A stretch of 64,000 nucleotides of DNA from an uncultured Glaciecola sp. (GCF_937770335.1 NZ_CALJHY010000015.1:62001-126000), one strand, 5' to 3'; shown: positions 48,184 through 57,352, counted from the stretch's first letter. Notes: generated by a model from the letters alone, not told the origin. Numbers and translations: made by a program.

Positions 48184-49936
48184 TAAATATATTTTTAACA
48201 AGCGCTTAAACCGCAACGGACCACACTGGATTCTAATAATTGCGTTCGTTTTAGCCATTGTCAGCTTGGGCGCTGTTGCTCAAGAATCTGAAAACTTAAT
48301 TGACTTGGTTAATCCGCAGGGTGAAGCTGCGTTAGAGAACTCTGCCACTTTAAATAGTATTGATTTTAATCGCTCTGCAAGAACAGGGAATGTGTTAGTT
48401 GGTTTTGAAGGTCAAGCGCCTTCAGTCTCAGTTGTAGAAGCCAAAGGTCTAGTTACCTTGACAATGAAAGATACCATGCTGGCAGAAAACCAGTACGTTG
48501 AGGTTGACGTTAGTCAATTTGGTACTGCCGTACAAAGCATTGAAACCTTTCAAGATGAATACGAAGCAAAAGTTGAGATCCGTTACATCGGTTCAGTGAA
48601 AGTTAAAAAGACCGAAGAAAATGGTGTTGTCACTGTTGCAGTAACACCGCTGACACAAGAAGAAGTTCAACAAGCTAACAACACGACTTATGAAGGCAAG
48701 CCCATCTCTTTGGATTTCCAAGACGTACCTGTACGTCAAGTACTCCAAATTATTGCACAAGTAAATGGTTTTAATTTAGTAACGACTGATACCGTTAATG
48801 GCAATGTTACTATCAGTTTGTCTGGTGTTCCATGGGACCAAGCTCTTGATATGATATTGAAAATCAGAGGGTTAGATAAGCGTTTAGAAGGTAATATCCT
48901 GTTGATTGCGCCGACAGAAGAATTGTCTGCTCGTGAAACGCAGCAACTACAGTCCAAGCAACAGGTACAAAATCTTGCTGAACTAAAGTCAGCGCACATC
49001 GAAATTAACTATGCAAAAGCAGATGAAATTGCAACCATCCTGAAAACAAGTGACGGCGGAATACTCTCTAGTCGCGGCAGCGTTACAGTTGATGCACGTA
49101 CAAACACTATACTGATACGCGATACTTTAGAGAGTATCGATGAAGCACGCCGGGTTATTAATGCATTGGATATCCCTGTAAAACAAGTACTTATTGAATC
49201 TCGCATGGTCACAGTTCGCGATAACGTCGACCAACAACTAGGTGTTCGTTGGGGATTTACTGGCACGAGCGGCGACAATTCGGTTTCTGGCTCACTTATA
49301 GGTGCTGATGCTTCAGGCCAGGGCTCTGTTCCTGATATAGGCGACAGATTAAACGTTAACTTGCCTGTATCAAGCGCAGCTGGAAGCATCGGTTTTCAAA
49401 TTGCTAACGTACTTGACGGTAACATCCTAGACCTTGAGTTAAGTGCTTTGGAAGCTGAGAATAAGGGAGAAATTATTGCAAGTCCTCGGATTACTGTAGC
49501 GAACCAACAAGAAGCTTATATTGAACAAGGTACTGAAATTCCATTTGTACAAGCAACCTCAAGTGGTGCAACGTCGGTCGAATTCAAAAAAGCGGTATTA
49601 AGCTTAAAAGTAACACCACATATAACACCCGATGATAGAATTATTTTAAATCTGGTAGTGACACAAGATACACGTGGCGACACAGTATCTACTTCTACAG
49701 GTCCTGCCGTTGCAATCGATACGCAAGAGATAAGTACTCAAGTATTAGTGGAAAATGGTGAAACAATCGTACTTGGTGGTATTTTCCAACAAGTTAGTAC
49801 CAATGATGTTTCTAAAGTACCATTGCTTGGAGACATTCCTTACTTCGGTAACTTATTCAAAACAACGTCTACGATTGAACAAAAACGTGAGTTGCTTATA
49901 TTTGTAACACCAAAAATCATCGAAGAAGGCTTTTAG
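48170..49936 (+). CDS. pilQ: Type IV pilus secretin PilQ
   Basis: Outer-membrane secretin through which the pilus is extruded. 588 residues: a signal sequence (WILIIAFVLAIVSLGAVA), one AMIN-type domain (about 58-155), an STN/N0 domain (about 175-245; ISLDFQDVPVRQVLQIIAQ), N1/NolW (about 268-340; HIEINYAKADEIATIL) and the secretin core with KQVLIESRMVTV, VTPHITPDD and the C-terminal VPLLGDIPYFGNLFKTT signature. Only one AMIN repeat is visible, so it is shorter than the roughly 700-residue PilQ of Pseudomonas. ATG 48170 or 48176 may be used. A terminator follows. Confidence 0.95.
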   Translation: MIMSNKYIFNKRLNRNGPHWILIIAFVLAIVSLGAVAQESENLIDLVNPQGEAALENSATLNSIDFNRSARTGNVLVGFEGQAPSVSVVEAKGLVTLTMKDTMLAENQYVEVDVSQFGTAVQSIETFQDEYEAKVEIRYIGSVKVKKTEENGVVTVAVTPLTQEEVQQANNTTYEGKPISLDFQDVPVRQVLQIIAQVNGFNLVTTDTVNGNVTISLSGVPWDQALDMILKIRGLDKRLEGNILLIAPTEELSARETQQLQSKQQVQNLAELKSAHIEINYAKADEIATILKTSDGGILSSRGSVTVDARTNTILIRDTLESIDEARRVINALDIPVKQVLIESRMVTVRDNVDQQLGVRWGFTGTSGDNSVSGSLIGADASGQGSVPDIGDRLNVNLPVSSAAGSIGFQIANVLDGNILDLELSALEAENKGEIIASPRITVANQQEAYIEQGTEIPFVQATSSGATSVEFKKAVLSLKVTPHITPDDRIILNLVVTQDTRGDTVSTSTGPAVAIDTQEISTQVLVENGETIVLGGIFQQVSTNDVSKVPLLGDIPYFGNLFKTTSTIEQKRELLIFVTPKIIEEGF

Positions 49937-49982
49937 TTGCTGACTTATTAGTGATTTTGCACTAGTATGATCGGCTCGCAAC

Positions 49983-50011
49983 AAGAGTGAAGGCATAGCC
50001 TTTGCTCTTTT
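49983..50011 (+). terminator. Rho-independent terminator after pilQ
   Basis: AAGAGTGAAGGC pairs with GCCTTTGCTCTT over 12 bp, including two G-U pairs, around an ATA loop, then TT. It lies about 47 nt past the pilQ stop. The remaining 220 nt before aroK are AT-rich and probably hold the aroK promoter. Confidence 0.7.
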
Positions 50012-50233
50012 GCAGTTCTAAAGCACAGTATTTTACATTTTCCTTTGATAAGAATGCTTGCATATCATGCTAGTTAATTGAGATAATCCCCGCATAGATT
50101 TTCCAATGAGGAAATTATTCGCTCGCATTGACGTTAAAAATTATAAAACGCGCTAATGTGGTAGTTAAAGTTGGCTGTCACGAATACACCAAGCCGACTT
50201 CAATCGTTTATAAAGAATGTGAATTAATCAGAC

Positions 50234-50749
50234 ATGGCTGAAAAACGTAATATATTTCTTGTTGGCCCAATGGGAGCAGGAAAGAGCACTATCGGTAGGC
50301 ACCTTGCAGACGAACTCCACCTCGATTTTTACGACTCCGATCAGGAAATAGAGAAGCGCACTGGCGCTGATATAGCTTGGATTTTTGATCTAGAAGGTGA
50401 GGACGGTTTTCGCAAACGTGAAGAAGACATCATAAACGACCTCACAGATAAACAAGGTATCGTTCTAGCAACTGGTGGCGGTTCTATTGTCTCAAAAAAT
50501 GTGAGAAATAGACTTTCAGCACGAGGGATCGTCGTTTACTTACAAACAACTATTGATAAGCAAGTCGCTAGAACTCAGCGTGATAAGCGCCGACCTCTGC
50601 TTCAGAATAATGATCCAGAGCAAGTTTTAAGGGATTTAGCTGACGAACGTAACCCGTTGTACACTGAGGTTGCCGATTACGTAGTTGAAACTGACGACCA
50701 AAGTGCACGAGCAGTAGCAAACCAAATCATCAGTAAAATCGGTTTGTAA
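50234..50749 (+). CDS. aroK: Shikimate kinase I
   Basis: Phosphorylates shikimate in aromatic amino-acid synthesis. 171 residues with Walker [13 protein letters not shown], the shikimate-binding [11 protein letters not shown] and [19 protein letters not shown], and the lid region [10 protein letters not shown]. The length and position pilQ-aroK-aroB match E. coli AroK. The ribosome site is weak. aroB follows 40 nt later. Confidence 0.97.
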   Translation: MAEKRNIFLVGPMGAGKSTIGRHLADELHLDFYDSDQEIEKRTGADIAWIFDLEGEDGFRKREEDIINDLTDKQGIVLATGGGSIVSKNVRNRLSARGIVVYLQTTIDKQVARTQRDKRRPLLQNNDPEQVLRDLADERNPLYTEVADYVVETDDQSARAVANQIISKIGL

Positions 50750-50789
50750 TAGGTTAATTATCAGGATTTTTTAGAAAGGATATCATGCT

Positions 50790-51863
50790 ATGCCCACATT
50801 AAACGTCGATTTGGGAGAGCGTAGCTACCCTATCTATATTGAAACCGGTTTGTTCAATCAACCCGGTTTTCTGCTTTCTGCGATTCAAGGAAAGCAATGC
50901 GCTATTGTAACCAACGACACTGTTGCTCCTCTTTTTTTAAATAGTATTAAAAAGCCATTAAACGATGCCGGCATTAGTGCATTTGAGATTATTTTGCCCG
51001 ATGGTGAGCAGTATAAAACAATTGAGTATTTCAATATTGTTTTAACTCAGCTACTAGAAAATAGAGCGGCTAGAGACACAACACTTATTGCTCTAGGTGG
51101 CGGTGTCATTGGCGATATGGGCGGTTTTGCAGCGGCTTGCTATCAGCGTGGCATTCCATTCATTCAGGTACCGACAACGCTACTATCGCAAGTGGATTCT
51201 TCTGTTGGTGGAAAAACAGCGGTCAATCACCCACTTGGAAAGAATATGATTGGCGCTTTTCATCAGCCCAAAGCAGTATTTATTGATACAAATTCGCTAT
51301 CTACATTGCCAGATAGAGAGTTCTGTGCCGGTATGGCCGAAGTAATAAAATATGGGATCATGTATGATGGCGAATTCTTTACTTGGATTGAAAACCAAAC
51401 TACGGCAATAAAAAATCGTGATGCTGACGCGCTGCGATATTTAATTACAACATGTTGCGCTATAAAAGCCAAAGTCGTCAATTTGGATGAGAAAGAGCAT
51501 GGCGTTAGAGCATTGTTGAATTTGGGGCACACATTTGGTCATGCCATAGAGGCAGAGAAAGGCTATGGTGTATGGCTGCATGGTGAGGCTGTTGCGGCTG
51601 GCATGGTGCTTGCATCAAAACTGTCAGTACTACGTAATTGGATAACAGCGTCAGAATACAGTCGCATACAAAGCCTATTAGCGTTATTTAATTTACCGGT
51701 TACCGGACCTGCGGATATGTCCGCAGACCGCTATATTGAGCATATGCGACATGATAAAAAAGTACTTTCTGGTAAAATGCGATTCATCGTTCCGACATCT
51801 ATAGGCAACGCTAAAGTGATAGATGATGTTAAAAATGAAGAATTAACGACAATATTGAACTAG
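50790..51863 (+). CDS. aroB: 3-dehydroquinate synthase
   Basis: NAD-dependent cyclisation of DAHP to 3-dehydroquinate, second shikimate-pathway step. 357 residues with GGGVIGDMGGFAAACYQRGI, QVPTTLLSQVDSSVGGKTAVN, KNMIGAFHQP, the metal ligands in EVIKYGI and LNLGHTFGHAIE, and WLHGEAVAAGM. AAGGA lies 9 nt before ATG 50790; an ATG at 50785 is out of frame and stops at once. aroK-aroB-damX-dam is the E. coli order. Confidence 0.97.
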   Translation: MPTLNVDLGERSYPIYIETGLFNQPGFLLSAIQGKQCAIVTNDTVAPLFLNSIKKPLNDAGISAFEIILPDGEQYKTIEYFNIVLTQLLENRAARDTTLIALGGGVIGDMGGFAAACYQRGIPFIQVPTTLLSQVDSSVGGKTAVNHPLGKNMIGAFHQPKAVFIDTNSLSTLPDREFCAGMAEVIKYGIMYDGEFFTWIENQTTAIKNRDADALRYLITTCCAIKAKVVNLDEKEHGVRALLNLGHTFGHAIEAEKGYGVWLHGEAVAAGMVLASKLSVLRNWITASEYSRIQSLLALFNLPVTGPADMSADRYIEHMRHDKKVLSGKMRFIVPTSIGNAKVIDDVKNEELTTILN

Positions 51864-51914
51864 CCAGAACTGCGGTGAGAATTTGTAAGGCCAAATTTAA
51901 AAGGACGTGACTGT

Positions 51915-53501
51915 TTGTCAGAATTGCAAGAACGATTGGAACACTTAGTTAATTATTCTTCTCAGCTTATATTCGTAAGCGGGGATAGTGTTGCTCAACA
52001 GCAAAGGACCCTCGAAAATTTTTTGGCGGTGCAAAAAGAAAACACTGAAATTTCCTATTTTACTTCTGAAATTACCATGGAGTCTCCTGACTTTAGACGT
52101 ATTATTTGTCGTCAACTTTTAGGTCAAAAAGTGGGGAGCTTTGTTCGACCATTAAAAGAACTTCTCAAAGATTTGCACGAACAACCTGGTCCTTTTTTGC
52201 TCTGTATCAAGCAAGCTCAAACTCTTCCAAATGCATTCTTACAAGAGCTGTGGGATTGGGTAACAGAAAGTAAAACCCAGTCGCCAAATCATCATGTAAA
52301 TGTCATACTGTTTGGAGAAACTGCATGGGCAGAAAAGGCTAAAAAATGGCTTCCGAAACGTAATAGTAATCGACCGGTACTTTTATCGACTCAATCGGTG
52401 GACTCAACAAAGTTTGACGTAAATGCTTTAGAGACACTCATGGCAGAGGAAAGACCTACACTTTCTCTCGACTTATTTAGGCGCAACGAATTCCCCCCCC
52501 CCGTTGTGACGCAAAAATGGTTTATTGTCGGCGTATTAATTTTATTTTTTTTCGTTTTTGTCGGTTTAATGACTTGGCAATACCCTGAACACGTTAAGTC
52601 TCTATTGCAGACTGGAAAATTACCATCTGATGCAACGATCAATCTAGACCAGTTAGCGTTGTTAAATGAGCAGTTGGATCGGCAATTAGTAAAGAAAGAG
52701 GATACGACTGACATAGCTCGAAGCACAGCAGAAGCTGAGCCATTATCTACCGCGAATAAAATACAAACCAGCTCAGCGCCGGATTCAACTGAGGATAGCA
52801 CTGACTTAGTCACTTCATGGGATGCTGCCAAACAAACTAGCAGTGATAAAATGAACTCCCTAAAAGAGAATATCAATGATCAGCGAACGGTTAAAGAACA
52901 GGAAGCAGCCTCACTAACCAACTTAGAACAATCTGCATCGACGCAAGAAGGACTAAACATTGATGTCACTGAGGAATATTTAGCTGACACCGCTGGCGAT
53001 TTTGCGGTTCCCGACATCGTTAGCGTTGAGCAGCTCGATGCGACCCTAGGTGAGGAGCCATTAGCTCCTTCACAAGAAGAACAAGCAGTTATCATAGACG
53101 CTCTGGCGTTTGCAAACAAAGTGGATGAAGGGTCACTTTTAAATACGCCTGAAAAAGTAGCGACTTCTGTAACAAAAGAACCCACTACTGAACATTTTTA
53201 CGAGTTTGCTGAAGAAGCATTGTTGGCATATCCAGAGCCCGCCATTTTATTACAGTTATCCGGCATTCAGAATAGAAACGTGTTGGATGAATTTATTGCC
53301 GATAATCAACTGCAAGATTTGGTTTGGATCTATCAAACCACAAGATATGGTGGAGCTTGGTATGTCGTTCTATTTAATCAGCGTTTTGACTCTGTAAATG
53401 AAGCACGTGCAGCGGTCGAATTATTGCCTTCGTCAGTGCGCTCAACTGAACCATTTGCGAAAGACTTGAGACAAATAAAGCTAGAAATACGAAATCGTTA
53501 G
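51915..53501 (+). CDS. damX: DamX-like cell-division protein with SPOR domain
   Basis: 528 residues, TTG start with AAGGA about 10 nt upstream. A cytosolic N-terminal domain (about 1-190) resembles the AAA/ExeA fold but its Walker A position reads GDSVAQQQ, so it probably does not bind ATP. A membrane helix (about 202-221) and a long low-complexity periplasmic linker (about 230-425) lead to a C-terminal SPOR domain (about 430-528; ILLQLSGIQNR, AWYVVLFNQRFDSVNEARAAVELLP) that binds denuded septal glycan. Just before the helix, codons 193-196 lie in a ten-C tract (52493-52502); a one-base change would truncate the protein before its membrane anchor. It sits between aroB and dam as in E. coli. 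Confidence 0.9.
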   Translation: MSELQERLEHLVNYSSQLIFVSGDSVAQQQRTLENFLAVQKENTEISYFTSEITMESPDFRRIICRQLLGQKVGSFVRPLKELLKDLHEQPGPFLLCIKQAQTLPNAFLQELWDWVTESKTQSPNHHVNVILFGETAWAEKAKKWLPKRNSNRPVLLSTQSVDSTKFDVNALETLMAEERPTLSLDLFRRNEFPPPVVTQKWFIVGVLILFFFVFVGLMTWQYPEHVKSLLQTGKLPSDATINLDQLALLNEQLDRQLVKKEDTTDIARSTAEAEPLSTANKIQTSSAPDSTEDSTDLVTSWDAAKQTSSDKMNSLKENINDQRTVKEQEAASLTNLEQSASTQEGLNIDVTEEYLADTAGDFAVPDIVSVEQLDATLGEEPLAPSQEEQAVIIDALAFANKVDEGSLLNTPEKVATSVTKEPTTEHFYEFAEEALLAYPEPAILLQLSGIQNRNVLDEFIADNQLQDLVWIYQTTRYGGAWYVVLFNQRFDSVNEARAAVELLPSSVRSTEPFAKDLRQIKLEIRNR

Positions 53502-53557
53502 ATTTTATGGTAATCTAACGACACTTTTGGGATTATCTTGCAGTTTAAATAAGCGTC

Positions 53558-54391
53558 GTGAATAAAAATAATAAGAACAGGGCCTTTTTGAAATGGGCCG
53601 GCGGCAAATACTCTCTACTAGAGCATATTCTCCCTCACTTACCGCAATCGCCAAAATTCATCGAACCTTTCTTTGGCGCCGGTTCTGTCGCTTTAAATAC
53701 AGCGTACGATAATTATCAGCTTAACGACATTAATACCGATTTGGTTAATTTGTATAAATTGGTTCAACATTCATCGAAACAAGTTGTAGCAGGTTTAGCT
53801 CCCTTATTCACGCCAGAGTCAAATGCTTCAGACTTCTATTATCAGCGTCGAGAAGAATTTAATACTACTGATGATGCATTTCGCAAGGCATTGTTGTTTG
53901 TCTACCTAAATCGCCACGGTTATAATGGCCTGTGTCGTTATAACCGTAAAGGTGGTTTCAATGTTCCTTTTGGCCGCTATGTAAAACCAAAGATGCCCTC
54001 CGCGGAAATTCTTCATTTTTCTGAGCGTTTTGCAACCGCTGAATTCACCAATCTGGATTATGTTGATGTTATCAGGAACGCGCCTGATAATAGTGTTATT
54101 TACTGTGACCCACCTTATATTCCGATCAGTAAAACGGCCTCATTTACGCAGTATGCAACAAACGGATTCAGCTTAGAAGCTCAAGAAAAATTGGCTGAAA
54201 CAGTGCAAAAAGTTGTCGCTAAACGTCCTATTACTGTCGTCATAAGTAATCACGACACGCCTCTCTCCCGTCATTTATATCAGGGAGCCAAATTCAAGAG
54301 TTTTTCTGCACGAAGGCTGATCAGTCAAAATGCGTTAAACCGAAAGCCGGTAAAAGAACTCATTGCTATTTTTTCCAGTGAAACTAACTGA
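53558..54391 (+). CDS. dam: DNA adenine methyltransferase (GATC)
   Basis: Methylates adenine in GATC, guiding mismatch repair and replication timing. 277 residues, alpha-group enzyme: FLKWAGGKYSLL at the N-terminus, AdoMet motif FIEPFFGAGSVAL, the NRHGYNGLCRYN target-recognition stretch and catalytic DPPY in VIYCDPPYIP. It begins with GTG and is preceded by a 56-nt gap after damX. In E. coli rpe follows directly; here about 4.2 kb of other genes intervene. Confidence 0.97.
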   Translation: MNKNNKNRAFLKWAGGKYSLLEHILPHLPQSPKFIEPFFGAGSVALNTAYDNYQLNDINTDLVNLYKLVQHSSKQVVAGLAPLFTPESNASDFYYQRREEFNTTDDAFRKALLFVYLNRHGYNGLCRYNRKGGFNVPFGRYVKPKMPSAEILHFSERFATAEFTNLDYVDVIRNAPDNSVIYCDPPYIPISKTASFTQYATNGFSLEAQEKLAETVQKVVAKRPITVVISNHDTPLSRHLYQGAKFKSFSARRLISQNALNRKPVKELIAIFSSETN

Positions 54392-54527
54392 ACCGTTAGG
54401 ACAATACAAAAGCAACCTAAATATTTGCAAAAAGAAAGTCACTTATAGGGTCAACTAAGATGTGACTTCGATAATGCAGTGACGCTAATCGCTTGATATG
54501 ATAATTTATATCAAAAGGCAATTAATA

Positions 54528-54662
54528 ATGGTTTTAAGAAAGCGTAACAGTTTGGAGGTTCACCTTGATGACGACCCTTTGCTATATTGCAGCCCGAAGC
54601 ATTTGAAAAAAGGCATAGGACTTTGTTTTCAACGGAATTGGTTTACAAATTTTAATTCATGA
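54528..54662 (+). CDS. Small ORF (44 residues) coupled to the GGDEF-EAL gene
   Basis: An ATG at 54528 with AAGG 9 nt upstream opens a 44-codon frame ending in a TGA that overlaps the next ATG as ATGA (54659-54662). The product is basic/polar (VLRKRNSLEVHL, DDDPLLYCSP, KHLKKGIGLCFQRNWF) and matches no family I know. The downstream gene has no ribosome site of its own, so this frame may serve mainly to deliver ribosomes to it. It could also be a real microprotein. It is too short to be certain on coding grounds alone. Confidence 0.5.
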   Translation: MVLRKRNSLEVHLDDDPLLYCSPKHLKKGIGLCFQRNWFTNFNS

Positions 54663-56761
54663 CTCGAATCTACGGTTTAATATTTAAAACTATTCTAATG
54701 GTTATTTTTGTAGCCATTGTATTACTGTCTGCGTCCTATGGATTCGTTTCAGCACAACAATCAAAGCGTTTTGAAGAAAACCTAAATACCATTAAACAAG
54801 ACCATCGAAAAACCACTCAATTACTATTCCAGCAGCAGCTAAAAGAAAAAGTATTAACGGCGGATATTACACCATCGATCGAATTTTTATATCAAGTTGT
54901 TGGCAGTAATATTGGTGTGTTGGTCCCTAATGAAAAGCCTATTGCAGATCAACTAAATCTCAAGCGTTATGTAACAGAAGTAATGACTGATTTTGGCGAA
55001 ATTGATGGTTTGTTAAATGCAGAATTAACACTAGATGAATTAATCCAAGCTGAAACAGAAGGGATAGAAAAATCATTTGAAGGACGAGCGTTTTTTATCT
55101 GGTTTGAAACCTTAAGTGGCCTTAATGCGGATATGAAGGTCATTTTTGTACGTGATATTACCTCTGTGATTTCAGAACAGAACCAGCAAAAAGAGCAAAT
55201 TATCATTATTTTTATAACGGTAACATTGGGTGTTTTATTGACCCTGATTACTTTTTCAATCGCCCCTATTTCACAGATAAATAAGTTGCGCGAGGCCATA
55301 AAACTTATCGCAAAAAACGAGTATAACACCGCGAGATTGCGTCTTGGCCCTCCCCGCAAACGGAAGTTTAACGACGAACTTTATGACTTTGAAGATGAAT
55401 TTAGAAATGCAATTGATATGCTTGAATCGTATGAGGATAAACGTGATGTTTCGCAGAAAAGACGACTGCGTCAGGCTACGATTGATAGCACTACGGGTTT
55501 GTTTACACGCAACGTATTGGTCGAGGACCTTTTGCACATACGCAATAAGAATAATTCTTTTAATGTTGCTATCTTCTTCTTAGATTTGGATGGTTTCAAA
55601 CCAGTTAATGATAATTTAGGTCATGAAGCTGGCGATATTATGCTAAAGAAAATTGGCTATCGCTTAAAGGGGGTTTCCAACAAACTCATCAAAGTTTACC
55701 GTATAGGTGGCGACGAATTTGTCATCTGCTATACCGACTATTGTGATGAAAAGGCCTTGTACCAAATGGCTGAATCAATTGTACAATTATTCGAAGCTCC
55801 ATTTCATATATACGAAACGAATATCGTGATTAGCGCCAGTATTGGTATTGCGCAGCAAGAAGCCAACGCGATAGATGCTGATCAACTGCTAAGATTTGCT
55901 GACATTGCGATGTACCATGCAAAAGAGGATGGAAAAAACAGGTACAAGTTTTTTGATGAGTCGATGAGGGCTAAAACAGAGCAAAAATTCACCATCAGAA
56001 ATGATTTTATTGCATCACTTGCAAGCGGCCAGCTATTTCTAGTATATCAACCCATCGTTGACAGTCACACCAGAAAAGTAACTAAAATTGAAGCACTGTG
56101 CCGCTGGAAGCATCCAAAGCTTGGCTTCATTCCACCACCGATATTTATAGATGTGCTTGAAGAAAGTGAAAACATGAATAGGTTGTTCGAGTGGATTGTT
56201 AACAACGTGGTACAGGAAGCGACATATTTAGCTAGTATTGGATTGCAAGATATTATTATTTCAGTCAACTTAAGTCCGTCCCAACTAGTTGATGACAGAG
56301 CGATTGAATTACTTAAAAACCAACTAGAAACTCATAAAATCAGTCCAGAGCGGATTGAACTTGAGATAACAGAAACCACGCTAATCACTAACTTTAAACA
56401 AGCTAAAGCTTGGATTGAAATGGCATCTAATATTGGATTTAGGGTCGCTATAGACGACTTTGGTGCAGGATATTCTTCGTTATCTTACTTGGCTTCGTTT
56501 AATTATAATACGGTCAAACTAGACCGCTCTCTTCTCGATAAAATTGACGTCGATACACGCCAACAGAGGATCGTTGGCTCATTGACTCAAATGATACATA
56601 ATTTGTCTGTTCCTATCGTTGCGGAGGGCGCTGAAACAGAAGAGCAATTTGAGCAACTAAGAAAATTAGGTTGTGACTTTATTCAAGGATATTTTATTTC
56701 TAAACCCATTATTCATGAAGAGCTAGCCATATTTTTGCGAAATAATAGAAGTGTAAAATGA
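54659..56761 (+). CDS. Membrane GGDEF-EAL c-di-GMP enzyme
   Basis: 700 residues. Membrane helix 1 (about 8-28), a periplasmic sensor of about 155 residues, helix 2 (about 185-205), a HAMP-like linker, a GGDEF domain with intact GGDEF (350-354) and an EAL domain starting EALCRW (478-483). The EAL site has NLSPSQL, DDFGAGYSS and EGAETEEQ, so both halves look competent. No RxxD inhibitory site precedes GGDEF, unlike the two cyclases near tat. It could act mainly as a phosphodiesterase or as a switchable enzyme. It lies between dam and the rpe block and appears to be translated via an upstream small ORF. Confidence 0.93.
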   Translation: MTRIYGLIFKTILMVIFVAIVLLSASYGFVSAQQSKRFEENLNTIKQDHRKTTQLLFQQQLKEKVLTADITPSIEFLYQVVGSNIGVLVPNEKPIADQLNLKRYVTEVMTDFGEIDGLLNAELTLDELIQAETEGIEKSFEGRAFFIWFETLSGLNADMKVIFVRDITSVISEQNQQKEQIIIIFITVTLGVLLTLITFSIAPISQINKLREAIKLIAKNEYNTARLRLGPPRKRKFNDELYDFEDEFRNAIDMLESYEDKRDVSQKRRLRQATIDSTTGLFTRNVLVEDLLHIRNKNNSFNVAIFFLDLDGFKPVNDNLGHEAGDIMLKKIGYRLKGVSNKLIKVYRIGGDEFVICYTDYCDEKALYQMAESIVQLFEAPFHIYETNIVISASIGIAQQEANAIDADQLLRFADIAMYHAKEDGKNRYKFFDESMRAKTEQKFTIRNDFIASLASGQLFLVYQPIVDSHTRKVTKIEALCRWKHPKLGFIPPPIFIDVLEESENMNRLFEWIVNNVVQEATYLASIGLQDIIISVNLSPSQLVDDRAIELLKNQLETHKISPERIELEITETTLITNFKQAKAWIEMASNIGFRVAIDDFGAGYSSLSYLASFNYNTVKLDRSLLDKIDVDTRQQRIVGSLTQMIHNLSVPIVAEGAETEEQFEQLRKLGCDFIQGYFISKPIIHEELAIFLRNNRSVK

Positions 56762-56842
56762 ATTGGGTATGAGCTTAAATATAGCTGAACTGGCAAAGTC
56801 AGTTGTATTGAGTAACCAAGGCTCGAAAACATAAAATGGTGG

Positions 56843-57034
56843 TTACACTAATAAATTAACTAACAAGACAAGACTAAGTATAAAAAGAACGACTAGGACG
56901 ACACCGGTGACTATAAAGGGGAGAACAGATTGCTCTGCAAAATCTTCTTCGTAACTCTTTTGAGACTGAATACCTAACATACTCGCAGACACACTTTTCA
57001 CAAATCTAAACCATTTACTAAGCACTAAAAACAC
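56843..57034 (-). CDS. Small membrane protein, DUF2970-like
   Basis: 63 residues or fewer. LSKWFRFVKSVSASMLGIQSQKSYEEDF followed by a C-terminal membrane helix (FIVTGVVLVVLFILSLVLLVNLLV) matches the DUF2970 pattern of a short amphipathic start, a GVQS-like motif, a charged EDF segment and one helix. The function of that family is unknown. The GTG at 57034 directly abuts the stop of the upstream gene; a second GTG at 57025, with AGG 8 nt upstream, may be the true start. Confidence 0.7.
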   Translation of the reverse strand: MFLVLSKWFRFVKSVSASMLGIQSQKSYEEDFAEQSVLPFIVTGVVLVVLFILSLVLLVNLLV

Positions 57035-57352
57035 CTATTCGTCATCAGATCTAACTTGCGTGAGCAACTCTAACAAATCCAGAAAATGAAATTGATTAGA
57101 AGTCGATTTATTCGTGATCCACGCTAGCCAACTTACTTCGTTGCCTTTGTGCGAACATTGAATACTTGAAGGTAAACCATTTTCGTCTGTTTGTACCGTC
57201 AAATCACTTTTGCTGCACACATCAATAGATGACTGAACAGAGAAAACGGTAAAATAAATACCAAGGGTCAGAACAAAACAAGCTGACATTGATTTTACCA
57301 ATGTTGCCCTTTTTAAGTTTTTGCAATTTACCAAAATATTCATATTCGTCAT
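57035..57352 (-). CDS. Small membrane-anchored or exported protein, unknown
   Basis: 105 residues, not recognised. A basic N-terminus (KNLKRATLVK) is followed by one hydrophobic segment (about 21-40) and a periplasmic part with two cysteines (DVCSKSD, IQCSHKG) and a tryptophan pair WLAW, ending SDDE. AGGG lies 4 nt before the ATG. It directly precedes the DUF2970-like gene, whose start touches its stop, so they are probably one unit. The cysteines could form a disulfide; nothing more can be said. Confidence 0.6.
   Translation of the reverse strand: MTNMNILVNCKNLKRATLVKSMSACFVLTLGIYFTVFSVQSSIDVCSKSDLTVQTDENGLPSSIQCSHKGNEVSWLAWITNKSTSNQFHFLDLLELLTQVRSDDE

Noticed and set aside
52391-52876. 161-codon frame antisense to damX
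   Set aside because: Lies wholly inside damX, has low-complexity Ser/Ala-rich composition that mirrors the sense linker, and no ribosome site.
56812-56846. GTAACCA/TGGTTAC inverted repeat after the GGDEF-EAL gene
   Set aside because: Only 7 bp with a 21-nt loop and no T-run; within chance expectation.
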